From assembly GCA_011523505.1 (NCBI GenBank), contig WTGP01000008.1, positions 244,629 to 308,628 on the forward strand: 64,000 bases of DNA. Reading direction: 5' to 3'. The DNA is from Gammaproteobacteria bacterium (GTDB lineage Bacteria > Pseudomonadota > Gammaproteobacteria > Steroidobacterales > Foliamicaceae). The translations under genes and the position numbers were made by a program. The notes under the pieces were generated by a model. It was not told the origin of the DNA, searched no databases, and saw only the letters and a list, made by a program, of their open reading frames with translations. Of the stretch, positions 54,404 through 63,611 are shown one piece after another; the first letter of the stretch is position 1; the number at the start of each line of letters is the position of its first letter.

Positions 54404-55684
54404 TTGGGGGCGTGGTACGCGGTGGCGCTGCTCACGGTCGCGTACACCTTCGCGCTGATCGACCGCTGGATCATCGGCCTGATGGTGGGGCCGATCAAGG
54501 CCGACCTCGGCCTCAACGACACGCAATTCAGCCTCCTGCAGGGCATCGCCTTCGCCCTGTTTTACTGCACCGTGGGCATCCCCATCGCCCGGCTGGCCGA
54601 CCGCTCCAGCCGGCGCAATATCGTCGCCGCCGGAATCGCGCTGTGGAGCCTGATGACCGCGCTGTGCGGGCTGGCCCGCAATTTCGGACAGCTCTTCCTG
54701 GCAAGGGTGGGCGTGGGCGTGGGCGAGGCCGCGCTGGCGCCGGCGGCCTTTTCGCTGATCACCGACCTGTTTCCCCGCAAACAGGTCGGCCGCGCGATAG
54801 GCGCCTATCAGATGGGCCTGTTCCTGGGCTACGGGCTGAGCGTGATACTCGGGGGCTGGCTGGTCGGCACGCTGGAGCAGCGCCCGCCGCTGGAATTTCC
54901 GTTGCTAGGCGAACTGTCGGCATGGCGGGCGACGCTGGTCATCGTCGGCCTGCCCGGCCTGGTGGTTGCCCTGCTGTGCCTGACGTTTCGCGAGCCGGTC
55001 CGCCAGGGCGCCGTGGAAGGCGGCGTTCCGGTCCCGGAACTGATCGACTTTCTGAAGAAAAATATCGCGGTTTACGGCAACCTGGTGGCCGCCTTCTGCA
55101 TGATCTCGCTGCTGTTCAACGCGGTCCTCGTGTGGGGTGCGGAGTACTTCATCCGGATCCACGAAATGCCCCGCGCCACCGTGGGACTCAGGCTGGGCCT
55201 GATCGTGGGAACGTTCGGCTGCGTCGGCTCCATCTTTGGAGGCCTGTACGCCGATTACCGCCACCGGCGGGGCGATCGCGGCGGCACCATTCGCTCCTCC
55301 ATCGTCGCCACCCTCGCGCTGGTGCCGTTGGCGGCGGTGACTTCGCTCATACCCGATCCCGATTACTCCCTGCTGATGTATGCGCCGCTGCTGTTCTTCG
55401 GAAGCTGGGTATTCCCTCCCGCCGTGATGACGCTGCAATTGTTCACGCCTCCTTCCATGCGTGCCCAGACCAGCGCGATATACCTGTTCATCGTGGCGAT
55501 CGTCAGCATGGGATTCGGCAGCACGTCGGTGGCGCTGATCACCGACTTCGTATTTGCCGACGACCTGATGCTGCATTACTCGATGGCGATCGTGGGCGCG
55601 ATCAGCGGCCTGCTGGGCCTGTTCTTCCTGTTGCGGCTGCTACCCATCTACCGCAAGGCCATGGCGGCCCGCAATCTGCCCTGA
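54404..55684 (+). CDS. MFS transporter, Spinster-like (paralogue 2)
   Basis: 426 residues, about 60% alike by eye to the carrier 2 kb upstream (IDRWIIGLMVGPIKADLGLNDTQFSLLQG, WSLMTALCGLARNFG). The TTG at 54404 lies 27 bases from the nearest ribosome site; an AGGAGG lies 9 bases before an in-frame ATC at 54386, which would add IDRLKK. Either the true start is ATC or an ATG was lost or misread. Same membrane pattern as paralogue 1. Three bases separate its stop from moeA. Confidence 0.88.
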   Translation: MGAWYAVALLTVAYTFALIDRWIIGLMVGPIKADLGLNDTQFSLLQGIAFALFYCTVGIPIARLADRSSRRNIVAAGIALWSLMTALCGLARNFGQLFLARVGVGVGEAALAPAAFSLITDLFPRKQVGRAIGAYQMGLFLGYGLSVILGGWLVGTLEQRPPLEFPLLGELSAWRATLVIVGLPGLVVALLCLTFREPVRQGAVEGGVPVPELIDFLKKNIAVYGNLVAAFCMISLLFNAVLVWGAEYFIRIHEMPRATVGLRLGLIVGTFGCVGSIFGGLYADYRHRRGDRGGTIRSSIVATLALVPLAAVTSLIPDPDYSLLMYAPLLFFGSWVFPPAVMTLQLFTPPSMRAQTSAIYLFIVAIVSMGFGSTSVALITDFVFADDLMLHYSMAIVGAISGLLGLFFLLRLLPIYRKAMAARNLP

Positions 55685-55687
55685 CCC

Positions 55688-56899
55688 ATGCAGACCGAGC
55701 TCACCGTCGCGCAGGCCGACCGGCTGATCCGGGAAACGGTTCCGGCGTGGCCGGCCGAGCAGGTCGCACTGCACGCAGCAACCGGCCGCGTGCTTCGCCA
55801 AAACGTGCTCGCCGAACGCGACCTGCCCCCGTACGACCGCGCCACGATGGACGGAATCGCGCTCGTCTGGCGCTCCTGGTCTTCCGGACAACGGGAATTT
55901 CCGCTGGAAGGAATGCAAAGCGCCGGCCAGGCTCCCGGCGCGCTGTCGAACGCAGGCGCCGCATGGCGTATCGCCACCGGCGCACCGATCCCCAGCGGCG
56001 CCGACACGGTTGTGCCAGTCGAGCGAATCGGCGACACGAAAGGCGGAGTCCGCATCAACGACGACTACCGCCCGAAACGCGGCCAGTTCATCCATAGGCA
56101 GGGATCGGACCGCCGGGCAGGCGCCCTGCTGCTTAAGGAAGGCCAGCGCATCGGCGGCGTCGAAATGGCGCTGCTGAGCGCCAACGGCGTGGCGCAACCG
56201 CGCGTCGGCCCCGATCCCCGCATCGCGCTGGTGTCCACCGGCGACGAACTCGTCGGCCTGGACTCCCGCCCCGAAAGCTGGCAGGTGCGCTCCAGCAACG
56301 GCCCCGCCATGTCGGCGCTGCTCAAGCGCCACGGCTTCGGCAAGGTGGCCGCCGCGCATGCTCCGGACGACCCGGACGTGCTCGCGCAACGCATCCGCAA
56401 GGCGCTGTCCGAGAGCGACGCGATGATCCTGAGCGGCGGCGTCTCGAAAGGCGCAAAGGACTACGTACCCGGCGTGCTGACCCGGCTCGGCGCACGGCCG
56501 ATACTCCACCGCATCCGCCAGCGCCCCGGCTTCCCCCTGTGGTTCGGCATGCACGCAGAAAAACCCGTCTTCGGTCTGCCCGGCAACCCCGTCTCGAGCC
56601 TCGTGTGCCTGCGCCGCTACGTCGTCCCCGCGCTCAACCAGGCACAGGGCGCGCAGCCCCCCGCCCCCGAACACGCGACGCTCACCGACGAAGTCGGCTT
56701 CAGGCCCAGCCTGACCTGGTTCCTTCCCGTACGCCTGTCCACCGACCGCGATGGCCGGCTCCTCGCCCAGCCCCGCCAAACCAACACCTCCGGCGATTTC
56801 GCCTCGCTGGCGCAAACCGACGGCTTCGCCCAACTCCCCGCCAACCGCACCCGCTTCCCCGCCGGCTACACCGCCCGCATCTTCCGCTGGAACGCTTGA
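55688..56899 (+). CDS. moeA: Molybdopterin molybdenumtransferase
   Basis: Inserts molybdenum into molybdopterin to form the Mo cofactor. 403 residues with LPPYDRATMDGIAL, RIATGAPIPSGADTVVPVE and the MoeA/MogA-type motif ILSGGVSKGAKDYVPG, where Lys and Ala replace the Val and acidic residue of the E. coli form but the key Asp is kept. FGLPGNPVSSLVCL follows. Relevant here because the form II molybdenum hydroxylase 17 kb away needs this cofactor. It starts three bases after the MFS stop, probably the last gene of that operon. Confidence 0.92.
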   Translation: MQTELTVAQADRLIRETVPAWPAEQVALHAATGRVLRQNVLAERDLPPYDRATMDGIALVWRSWSSGQREFPLEGMQSAGQAPGALSNAGAAWRIATGAPIPSGADTVVPVERIGDTKGGVRINDDYRPKRGQFIHRQGSDRRAGALLLKEGQRIGGVEMALLSANGVAQPRVGPDPRIALVSTGDELVGLDSRPESWQVRSSNGPAMSALLKRHGFGKVAAAHAPDDPDVLAQRIRKALSESDAMILSGGVSKGAKDYVPGVLTRLGARPILHRIRQRPGFPLWFGMHAEKPVFGLPGNPVSSLVCLRRYVVPALNQAQGAQPPAPEHATLTDEVGFRPSLTWFLPVRLSTDRDGRLLAQPRQTNTSGDFASLAQTDGFAQLPANRTRFPAGYTARIFRWNA

Positions 56900-56908
56900 C
56901 CTACGGGG

Positions 56909-58243
56909 TTATGAGAGGGAATCGAGGACGCGGGCGAGTTTTTCGACGAGTTCGGCGATGTGCGACTCTTCCGCGATCAGCGCGGGGCACAGCGCGATGG
57001 TGTCGCCGGTGGTGCGCACCAAAAGGCCGTTGTCGAAGCAATGCCGGAACGCTTCCTGCGCGCGCGCCGTGGGCTTGCCCGGCACCGGCTCCAGCTCCAC
57101 CGCGCCCAGCATCCCGAAGTCGCGGATGTCGATTACGTAGGGCTTGCCCTTCAAGGCCTGAAGCGCGTCGCCCAGCAGCTTGCCGGTTTCCTTGCCGCGC
57201 TCGAAAAGGCCCTGGTCCTGATACACGTCCAGCGCCGCGTGCGCGGCCGCCACCGCCAGCGGATGGCCCGAATACGTGTAGCCGTGGGCGAACTCAATGA
57301 GCTGCTCGGGGCCCTGCATGAAGTCGTCGTAGATGTCGCGGCGCGCCAGCACCGCGCCCATCGGCACCGCACCGCTGGTCAGGCCCTTGGCGAGCGTGAT
57401 GATGTCGGGCGTCACGCCGAAGGTCTGCGAAGCGAACGCCTCGCCGGTGCGCCCGAACCCCGTAATGACCTCGTCGAAGATCAGCAGCAGCCCGTGCTCA
57501 TCGCAGATCTCGCGAATCCGTTCCAGGTAGCCCTTCGGCGGGACCAGTACGCCGCCGGAACAGGCGATCGCCTCCACGATAACGGCGGCGATGGTCGACG
57601 CGTCGTGCAGCGCCACGATCTCCTCCAGTTCGTCGGCCAGGTGGGCGCCCCACTCGGGCTGTCCGCGACTGAAGGCCTGGTGCTCCAGGTCCTGCGTGTG
57701 CCTCAGGTGGTCCACGCCCGCCAGCAGCGCCCCGAACAGCTTGCGGTTCGATGAGATGCCGCCCACCGAAATGCCGCCGAAGCCCACGCCATGGTAGCCC
57801 TTCTGGCGCCCGATCAGTCGCACCCGCTGCCCCTCGCCGCGCATGCGGTGCCAGGCGAGCGCGATCTTCAGCGCCGTATCGACCGATTCCGAACCGGAAT
57901 TGGTGAAGAACACGCTGGTCAGGCCCTCCGGCGCCATCTCCGCCAGCCGGTTGGCCAGCTCGAAGGTGCGCGGATAGCCCATCTGAAACGCCGTGTAGTA
58001 ATCCAGCTTCGCCGCCTGCTCCTGGATCGCGGACACGATGTGCGGATGGCAGTGCCCCGCGTTGCAGCACCACAGACCCGAAACGCCGTCGAGCAACTGC
58101 TGCCCGTCGTGCGACGTGTAATACATGCCCTGGGCGTCCACCACGAAACGCGGGTCGCGCTTGAACTGCCGGTTGGCCGTGAACGGCATCCAGTACGCCT
58201 GCAAATCGGGCAGGTCCGTCATCACGCTCTTGCTCGTATCCAT
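56909..58243 (-). CDS. Class III aminotransferase (omega-amino acid:pyruvate type)
   Basis: 444 residues (ATG 58243, MDTSKSVMTDLPD; the longer track ORF is not supported). PLP aminotransferase of the beta-alanine/omega-amino acid:pyruvate group. Features: AYWMPFTANRQFKRDP, GSESVDTALKIALAWH, IFDEVITGFGRTGE and the Schiff-base Lys in DIITLAKGLTSGAVPMG. Likely transfers an amino group from beta-alanine or a related omega-amine to pyruvate, consistent with breakdown of a pyrimidine-like or hydantoin-derived compound in this neighbourhood (inference). Confidence 0.92.
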   Translation of the reverse strand: MDTSKSVMTDLPDLQAYWMPFTANRQFKRDPRFVVDAQGMYYTSHDGQQLLDGVSGLWCCNAGHCHPHIVSAIQEQAAKLDYYTAFQMGYPRTFELANRLAEMAPEGLTSVFFTNSGSESVDTALKIALAWHRMRGEGQRVRLIGRQKGYHGVGFGGISVGGISSNRKLFGALLAGVDHLRHTQDLEHQAFSRGQPEWGAHLADELEEIVALHDASTIAAVIVEAIACSGGVLVPPKGYLERIREICDEHGLLLIFDEVITGFGRTGEAFASQTFGVTPDIITLAKGLTSGAVPMGAVLARRDIYDDFMQGPEQLIEFAHGYTYSGHPLAVAAAHAALDVYQDQGLFERGKETGKLLGDALQALKGKPYVIDIRDFGMLGAVELEPVPGKPTARAQEAFRHCFDNGLLVRTTGDTIALCPALIAEESHIAELVEKLARVLDSLS

Positions 58244-58251
58244 GGCCCGGT

Positions 58252-58310
58252 ACCCTACCAGCCCAAGCCCCGCGCGCCCACCCCTTTCGGACGATCCGCT
58301 GTGGTAGGGT
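58252..58310 (+). promoter_or_regulatory. 9-bp inverted repeat in a divergent promoter region
   Basis: ACCCTACCA (58252-58260) and TGGTAGGGT (58302-58310) flank 41 bases between the aminotransferase and TlpA-like genes, the only intergenic region here facing both starts. A regulator operator or looped site is possible; no further support. Confidence 0.3.
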
Positions 58311-58344
58311 GAGTGCAAGTCTCCGAACCTCGCAGGATCGACCC

Positions 58345-59595
58345 ATGAGTTACCGCAAAACCAATATTCCGGGCTGGTTCTGCCAGCTGATCCTCCTGAC
58401 TCTGATTGCCCTGCCGGTCCTCGCCGATGAAGTTCCTGTCATGGTGCTCGAAGGCACGGCGATCGGGGGACGCGACAACGGCGACTTCATGGTCTTCGAT
58501 CCGGCGCTGGCGTGGAACCAGGACCAATTGGCGGAATGGCAGAAAACTGCAAAGGAAGGCGAATTTCCACCCATGGAAGAGGTTCTGGGCGCCATCGGAA
58601 AAGCTCGGATCGGTCCCGACCACAAGTTTCGTCTCGAAATACCCGCAGACCGTCCCCGCCGCGTCTATTTCGCCATCTTTAACGCAAAGTCTCCTGACGG
58701 AATGACCTACGGGCCAGTCAAGACGGGCAACAATTTCGTCCTGGAACCGGGGAAAGTAAATCTGCGAACCATACGCGGCAATTACTGGGTCATGACGGGC
58801 GGCTACTACAACGATGCCATTCACAGTTCGTGGCGGACTTCGGAGGAATACACGCAAGCGCAGGCCGACTACGAGCGGTATATGAATCCCGCAGAGGACG
58901 AGACCGAGGAAGCCAGGCGGCGCAGGGTGGACAAGCTGAATGAGGCCTCCATGCGGCTTACGCAAATCGAGATGGACGGCTTCGCAAAGGTCGCGCTGAA
59001 CCACGATGATCCCGAGGTAGTCAAGCATGCGATCCAGACAACCTGGCTGTTCGGTCCGTGGATGGGCGAAGCGATACAGAGGCTCGCGGAAATGACGCCG
59101 GAGGATCCGTGGGTCATTCGACGCCTCGCCGCGATGGAAGCGGCCGCGGCGAATGCCGAACAGAACAGGCAATTGCGCGTAGGCGAGAGCGTCCTGGACT
59201 TCACGGCCGAGACACTTGGCGGCGAAGAAGTAACGCTTTCCGATATACGCGCCGACAGCCGCTACTTACTGGTTGAGTTCTGGGCCTCCTGGTGCGGCCC
59301 CTGCCGGGTGGAAATACCGCACATGAAGCAGGCCTATGCGCGTTTCCGCGACAAGGGGTTTGAGATCGTATCGTTTACCGTCGACGAAGAGCGCGAGGAC
59401 TGGGAAGAAGCCTCCGCCGAGGAAGATCTGCCCTGGTTCGATCTCGGCATGGGATACGAGGCCGAGGCCGCAAAGGCCTACAATGTCCTCGGTGTTCCGA
59501 ACAACTACCTGGTGGAATCCAGCACCGGAAAAATCATTTCCAAGGACCTGCGGCAACACAAGCTCGATGAAAAACTGGAAGAGTTGCTGGAATAA
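58345..59595 (+). CDS. Secreted TlpA-like thioredoxin with unusual N-terminal domain (paralogue 1)
   Basis: 416 residues from ATG 58345. Signal or membrane segment WFCQLILLTLIALPVLADE. Residues ~30-270 form a domain with DUF4369-like traits (VPVMVLEGTAIGGRDNGDFMVF, NNFVLEPGKVNLRTIRG) and a helical segment. Residues ~280-416 are TlpA/AhpC-TSA thioredoxin: EFWASWCGPCRVEIPH holds the WCGPC active site near 316-320. DWEEASAEEDLPWF and NVLGVPNNYLVESSTGKI complete the fold. It would reduce disulfides in the periplasm. Strong paralogue of the gene at 61012. Confidence 0.87.
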   Translation: MSYRKTNIPGWFCQLILLTLIALPVLADEVPVMVLEGTAIGGRDNGDFMVFDPALAWNQDQLAEWQKTAKEGEFPPMEEVLGAIGKARIGPDHKFRLEIPADRPRRVYFAIFNAKSPDGMTYGPVKTGNNFVLEPGKVNLRTIRGNYWVMTGGYYNDAIHSSWRTSEEYTQAQADYERYMNPAEDETEEARRRRVDKLNEASMRLTQIEMDGFAKVALNHDDPEVVKHAIQTTWLFGPWMGEAIQRLAEMTPEDPWVIRRLAAMEAAAANAEQNRQLRVGESVLDFTAETLGGEEVTLSDIRADSRYLLVEFWASWCGPCRVEIPHMKQAYARFRDKGFEIVSFTVDEEREDWEEASAEEDLPWFDLGMGYEAEAAKAYNVLGVPNNYLVESSTGKIISKDLRQHKLDEKLEELLE

Positions 59596-59608
59596 GGGGT
59601 GACGCTCG

Positions 59609-60967
59609 ATGAAACTCGTGCTGTGGGCGTTAGCCGGCGCGCTGATCGTGCTGCTGATCCTGAGTTACACGGGAATCGCCCGGTTTGAGACCCCGCCGAG
59701 GGAAACCGCAACGCTCCCGCTCCCGGAAGGCATCACTCAGAAAAACCTTTGCCGCGACGACAGCTTCGGGCGCCACTGCTGGAAGGAAGTCGTGAACCGG
59801 CCGGGGTGCTTCACATGGGTCTTCGTGGAATCGCCGGACCAGGAATTCTATTGGCAGGGCGAATGCCCCGATGGCCTGGCGGAAGGAGAGCACGGTCTGG
59901 AATCGCGATCGCACCTCGATTTGTCCATTTTCGTCTTCTCGCTGCTCGACGGCAGGCACGAGGGAACGCTCGTCAGGGGCAAGCGGCAGGGCGATTGGTA
60001 CTCCCGGTACCTGGGCGGCAGGGAGGTGGAGCAGTCGTACTTGTACGGGTATCGGCACGGAATCCGCTGGGTCGCCCAAGGGAACGGAGAATTCGACGAA
60101 ATTCCCTACGTTCTGGGCCGGCAAAGCGATGCCCCGATCCGGTACAGACTGGGTGGAGAAAGAATCATCCACCCGTGGGAGCAGCGCTACGACGAGGATT
60201 GGCCGTACCACGACGGGTACCGGCACGGCTTTGAGCTTGTGTCAGGCACTGACGGAGAAACCCGGAGGGAGCTGTTTGTCGAGAACAGAAAAGTCGTCGC
60301 CTGGGGGCCCGCCGAATCGAATGACGAACCGGTTGACCGTCCGTTTCCCGATGGCGGGCTAACGGGACGCTACATGCTGCACCTTGCCGCCGGGAGTGAC
60401 GCAATCGAGCACTACTTTGATGGGACCGAAGCCGAAGGGCAATTCGCCGACGGAGTCATGCAGGGAGAATGGACCATCCGCGATCCCGGCGGAACGGTCC
60501 GCAGCGGGCGTTACCAGGACAACCGTCCGACAGGCCAATGGGTCGAGATCGACCACGGCAGGAGCTCCGCGCAGGGACCCTACCTGGGCCAATACAAGCA
60601 CGGCGACTGGGTGGTTCGATACGACGACGGCGCGGTGCACGAAGGCCCCTATGAGCACGGCGTTCGCGACGGCAAATGGCTGATGAAGGAAGCCGACGGG
60701 CGCGTGGTGGAAGGCGAATACCGGGGCGACAGGCCGAACGGCGAATGGATCTACCGTTATCCGGACGGAAAGATCGAGAGAGTTTCCCTGCTGGGCGGCA
60801 TCAGGCACGGAAAATGGACCACCACGCTGCCGGACGGCGCCGGGAGCGAAGGCTTCTACTGGGAAGGAAGCAAGTTCGGGGATTGGGTCGTGCGCAAACC
60901 GGACGGATCCGTTATAGAGGAATTCTGGGAGAACGGCGTGCTCGTCGAGACCGCATCCCTCAACTAG
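59609..60967 (+). CDS. MORN-repeat protein with N-terminal membrane anchor
   Basis: 452 residues; MKLVLWALAGALIVLLILSYTG anchors it. The C-terminal half (residues ~255-440) consists of about eight MORN-like repeats, for example YLGQYKHGDWVVRYDDG, YEHGVRDGKWLMKEADG and YRGDRPNGEWIYRYPDG. The N-terminal domain has Cys residues (NLCRDDSFGRHC) that could be a substrate of the flanking thioredoxin-like proteins. MORN proteins scaffold membranes or bind peptidoglycan or lipids. Thirteen bases follow the preceding gene's stop. Confidence 0.8.
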   Translation: MKLVLWALAGALIVLLILSYTGIARFETPPRETATLPLPEGITQKNLCRDDSFGRHCWKEVVNRPGCFTWVFVESPDQEFYWQGECPDGLAEGEHGLESRSHLDLSIFVFSLLDGRHEGTLVRGKRQGDWYSRYLGGREVEQSYLYGYRHGIRWVAQGNGEFDEIPYVLGRQSDAPIRYRLGGERIIHPWEQRYDEDWPYHDGYRHGFELVSGTDGETRRELFVENRKVVAWGPAESNDEPVDRPFPDGGLTGRYMLHLAAGSDAIEHYFDGTEAEGQFADGVMQGEWTIRDPGGTVRSGRYQDNRPTGQWVEIDHGRSSAQGPYLGQYKHGDWVVRYDDGAVHEGPYEHGVRDGKWLMKEADGRVVEGEYRGDRPNGEWIYRYPDGKIERVSLLGGIRHGKWTTTLPDGAGSEGFYWEGSKFGDWVVRKPDGSVIEEFWENGVLVETASLN

Positions 60968-61011
60968 CCTGCGTGATTCCCGACGAACCAATAAATCAAC
61001 GGAGAAACGAG

Positions 61012-62274
61012 ATGCGTAAATACATGATTACCCTCTTATTGGCACTGCTGGCGGCATCGCCGGCGCAAGCCGACGAAACGTCGGTGATGGTGCTGGAAGG
61101 CCGGACGGTAGCGCCGTACGACAATGGAAAATTCGCGGTGCTTGACAGCAGGCGAGGCTGGGACACCGCCCGATGGGAAGAATGGCAAAGTACGGCAAAG
61201 CCGGACGAACAGCCGCCCATTGAAGCCTACGGCGCCATCGCCTGGGCGCCGATTGGCCCCGATGGCGCATTTCGCCTGGAAATCGCGGTGGACCAGCCGC
61301 GCGTGGCCACCTTCGCCGTAATTGGCGCAGTGCTGCCCAACGGCGGTCGCTTGGGGCCGAACCGACAGGGCAACAATTTCATCCTGGAGCCCGGCGAACT
61401 CAAGTTGCAGATGATCCGCCAAGATTACTCGGAGATCACCGGCGGCCACTACAACGACGCCGTGTTCAACTCCTGGCGCCTTACCGACGAATACCGGCAG
61501 GCGTGGGCCGACGCCGAACAAGCACGAGCGGACCACGAGCAGGCGCAGGCCGAAATCGGGGACGAAGTCCTGCCGGGAGACGACCCGCGGGAGCAAGCCA
61601 GGCGGCGCCTTTGGGACCGCATGGGCGAGACCAATATGGAGTTGTATCAGCTTCAGGAACAGGGCATGTCCAAGGTCGCGCTCACCCATCCCGACCCGCT
61701 TGCACGAAAGTTCGCCATCCAGGCATCCTGGATTGTCGGACCGTGGATGAACGACGCGTTGCGCTCGCTCGCCAAACTGACGCCGGACGATCCGTGGGTC
61801 GCCGGCAGGCTCGCCCCCGCCACGAATGTGATAACAATCAAAGCTCCGAAGGTGGGTGACAGATTCGTGGACTTCTCCGGCGACACCCTTGAGGGCGTGG
61901 AGGTGCGACTGGCCGATGTGCAATCCGAAAACCGCCTGGTCCTGGTGGAGTTCTGGGCGTCGTGGTGCGGCCCCTGCCGGGTAGAGATTCCACACATGAA
62001 GCAAGCCTATGCCCGCTTCCATGACAAGGGCTTCGAGATCGTCTCATACACGGTCGACGAGGAACGCGAGGACTGGGAGGAGGCGTCGGCCGAGGAAGAC
62101 CTGCCCTGGATTGATATCGGCATGGGATTCGAGACGGAATTGGCGCAAGCCTACAGCCTCAGGAATCTGGGCATACCGAGGAACTACCTGCTTGATTCGA
62201 GCACCGGAAAAATCGTCGCGGCCAACCTTTACCAACACAAGCTCGACGAAAAACTGGAAGAATTGCTCGACTAG
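61012..62274 (+). CDS. Secreted TlpA-like thioredoxin with unusual N-terminal domain (paralogue 2)
   Basis: 420 residues from ATG 61012 with GGAG upstream; the track ORF from 60676 runs through the MORN gene. Signal peptide MRKYMITLLLALLAASPAQADE. The N-terminal domain and TlpA domain (WCGPC near 318) match the gene at 58345; the active-site neighbourhood is nearly identical in protein (RVEIPHMKQAYARF) but differs at many third codon positions, which suggests an old duplication kept by selection. The stop overlaps the convergent DUF393 gene by 4 bases. Confidence 0.87.
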   Translation: MRKYMITLLLALLAASPAQADETSVMVLEGRTVAPYDNGKFAVLDSRRGWDTARWEEWQSTAKPDEQPPIEAYGAIAWAPIGPDGAFRLEIAVDQPRVATFAVIGAVLPNGGRLGPNRQGNNFILEPGELKLQMIRQDYSEITGGHYNDAVFNSWRLTDEYRQAWADAEQARADHEQAQAEIGDEVLPGDDPREQARRRLWDRMGETNMELYQLQEQGMSKVALTHPDPLARKFAIQASWIVGPWMNDALRSLAKLTPDDPWVAGRLAPATNVITIKAPKVGDRFVDFSGDTLEGVEVRLADVQSENRLVLVEFWASWCGPCRVEIPHMKQAYARFHDKGFEIVSYTVDEEREDWEEASAEEDLPWIDIGMGFETELAQAYSLRNLGIPRNYLLDSSTGKIVAANLYQHKLDEKLEELLD

Positions 62275-63524
62275 GCCTTGTCCCGCAAGGAATTCGCCCA
62301 GGCGCTCGGCGAAAACGGTTCAATGGCTTCCAGGGACTTTTCCCGGAAGCGGGACTGCAGGCGAGGCGGCACGACGGGGCAAGCGGTTTCGGTGCGGCCG
62401 AACAGGCGGTAGCGGCGCTCGCCGACGAAGCGGTAGCCGGCATTTCTCCATCGCCTGGGGAAGGCGCCGAGAAACACCGCCAACACCAGCCACATTCCGC
62501 CCAGCATTTTCAGTATCCGAATTGCGGCATCGCTCTCCAGCAGCAGGCCCACGTCGCTCTTGAGCACAATGCTGTCCGGAAGCCCGGCCCGTTCTTCCGC
62601 CGTGAACGCCGCGCGAAAGAACTTGCTTTGCAGCGGCGAGAAAGTGATGCGCTCGTCGGTGTCCTCCGCCAGCACGAATCGGGCGAGGCGATGGCACAAG
62701 GCGCAGGTTCCGTCGTAGAACAGCGTTGCCCGCTCGGGCGGTTTGCGGCTTCTGATCCAACCGGGATCGAACGCGAACAGGTGAATCAGCAACAGGACAA
62801 TCGACGCCCCGGCAAAATCAACCAGAAAGGCAATACACATTTGAGTTGCGAAGAGCGCGCACCAGAACCAGACGCGGACTCTGTCGAACATCATGAATAG
62901 CGGGAACAAGTAGCCGACCAGCATTGCCTTCAACTCAAGCGCATCGACCAGAAACGGCGGCAGCGATCCAAGGAGATCCGGGGAAACGTATTCACGCAGG
63001 TACGGATCGGGAAACACATCCGGCAGGAATACTCCCGCCACCGTCTGCGGACCGAATGTCAGGGATTGGCCTGCCAGTAGATAGCTCCATGCCAATAGCA
63101 ACCAGGTACCGAGAACGAGTGCAGCCGGGAAACGCCAGCCCGCGCCCGGATCCGGTCGTGCTCGCGCCGCCAGGGAACCATATGGCGCCCTGCGCATAAG
63201 CAGGTGCGCCAACAGCATCCAAACCAGAGGGGTGACGCTCGCCTTGGGAAGCGCAGGATTCAGGCCGTACAGGTAAACCAGAATGAACCCGAGATAAAGC
63301 GCCGCCCACTTGTCGGCGAGCCCGACGATGAACAAGAGCGACGCGACCGCCGCAACGCAGGTGACGGCCAGCACAAACCCGGACGGCAAGTCCCAGGCCC
63401 AGAGCGAGAGCTGCACGAAATGCGACAGCAGAAAGCCGCCCAGCAGCACGCGAAAAATGCTGTATTGACCCCCGGTCCATCCAAAGGGCCAAGAACCCCA
63501 AACCCCATCTAACTTGCCGGCCAT
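62271..63524 (-). CDS. HTTM-like / DUF393 membrane protein
   Basis: 417 residues from ATG 63524 (GTG 63530 is an alternative). The N-terminal ~240 residues are polytopic (YSIFRVLLGGFLLSHFVQLSLW, FVLAVTCVAAVASLLFIVGLADKWAALYLGFI), like HTTM/VKG-carboxylase-type membrane domains. The last ~150 form a DCC/DUF393 thiol-oxidoreductase-like domain: TLFYDGTCALCHRLARF with CxxC near residue 270. The combination suggests membrane redox chemistry and fits next to two TlpA-type proteins. Just upstream in frame is the remnant of parE. Confidence 0.8.
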   Translation of the reverse strand: MAGKLDGVWGSWPFGWTGGQYSIFRVLLGGFLLSHFVQLSLWAWDLPSGFVLAVTCVAAVASLLFIVGLADKWAALYLGFILVYLYGLNPALPKASVTPLVWMLLAHLLMRRAPYGSLAARARPDPGAGWRFPAALVLGTWLLLAWSYLLAGQSLTFGPQTVAGVFLPDVFPDPYLREYVSPDLLGSLPPFLVDALELKAMLVGYLFPLFMMFDRVRVWFWCALFATQMCIAFLVDFAGASIVLLLIHLFAFDPGWIRSRKPPERATLFYDGTCALCHRLARFVLAEDTDERITFSPLQSKFFRAAFTAEERAGLPDSIVLKSDVGLLLESDAAIRILKMLGGMWLVLAVFLGAFPRRWRNAGYRFVGERRYRLFGRTETACPVVPPRLQSRFREKSLEAIEPFSPSAWANSLRDKA

Positions 63525-63529
63525 CGCCA

Positions 63530-63611
63530 CCTGCCCCCAACGCTCACGGGAGTATCGGTAGATTTCGTCGATGCGGAGTGCAGCCTATCCTTTGGCGCGC
63601 ACGACAATCAT
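63530..63611 (-). pseudogene. Truncated, stop-interrupted parE toxin remnant
   Basis: Starting at ATG 63611, overlapping the parD stop (ATGA), the frame reads MIVVRAKG, a TAG stop, then AALRIDEIYRYSRERWG, which resembles the ParE/RelE N-terminus (helix 1). The frame continues directly into the HTTM-like gene, so the toxin is cut off after about 28 residues. No toxin body remains in the window. The family assignment rests on a short stretch. Confidence 0.6.
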
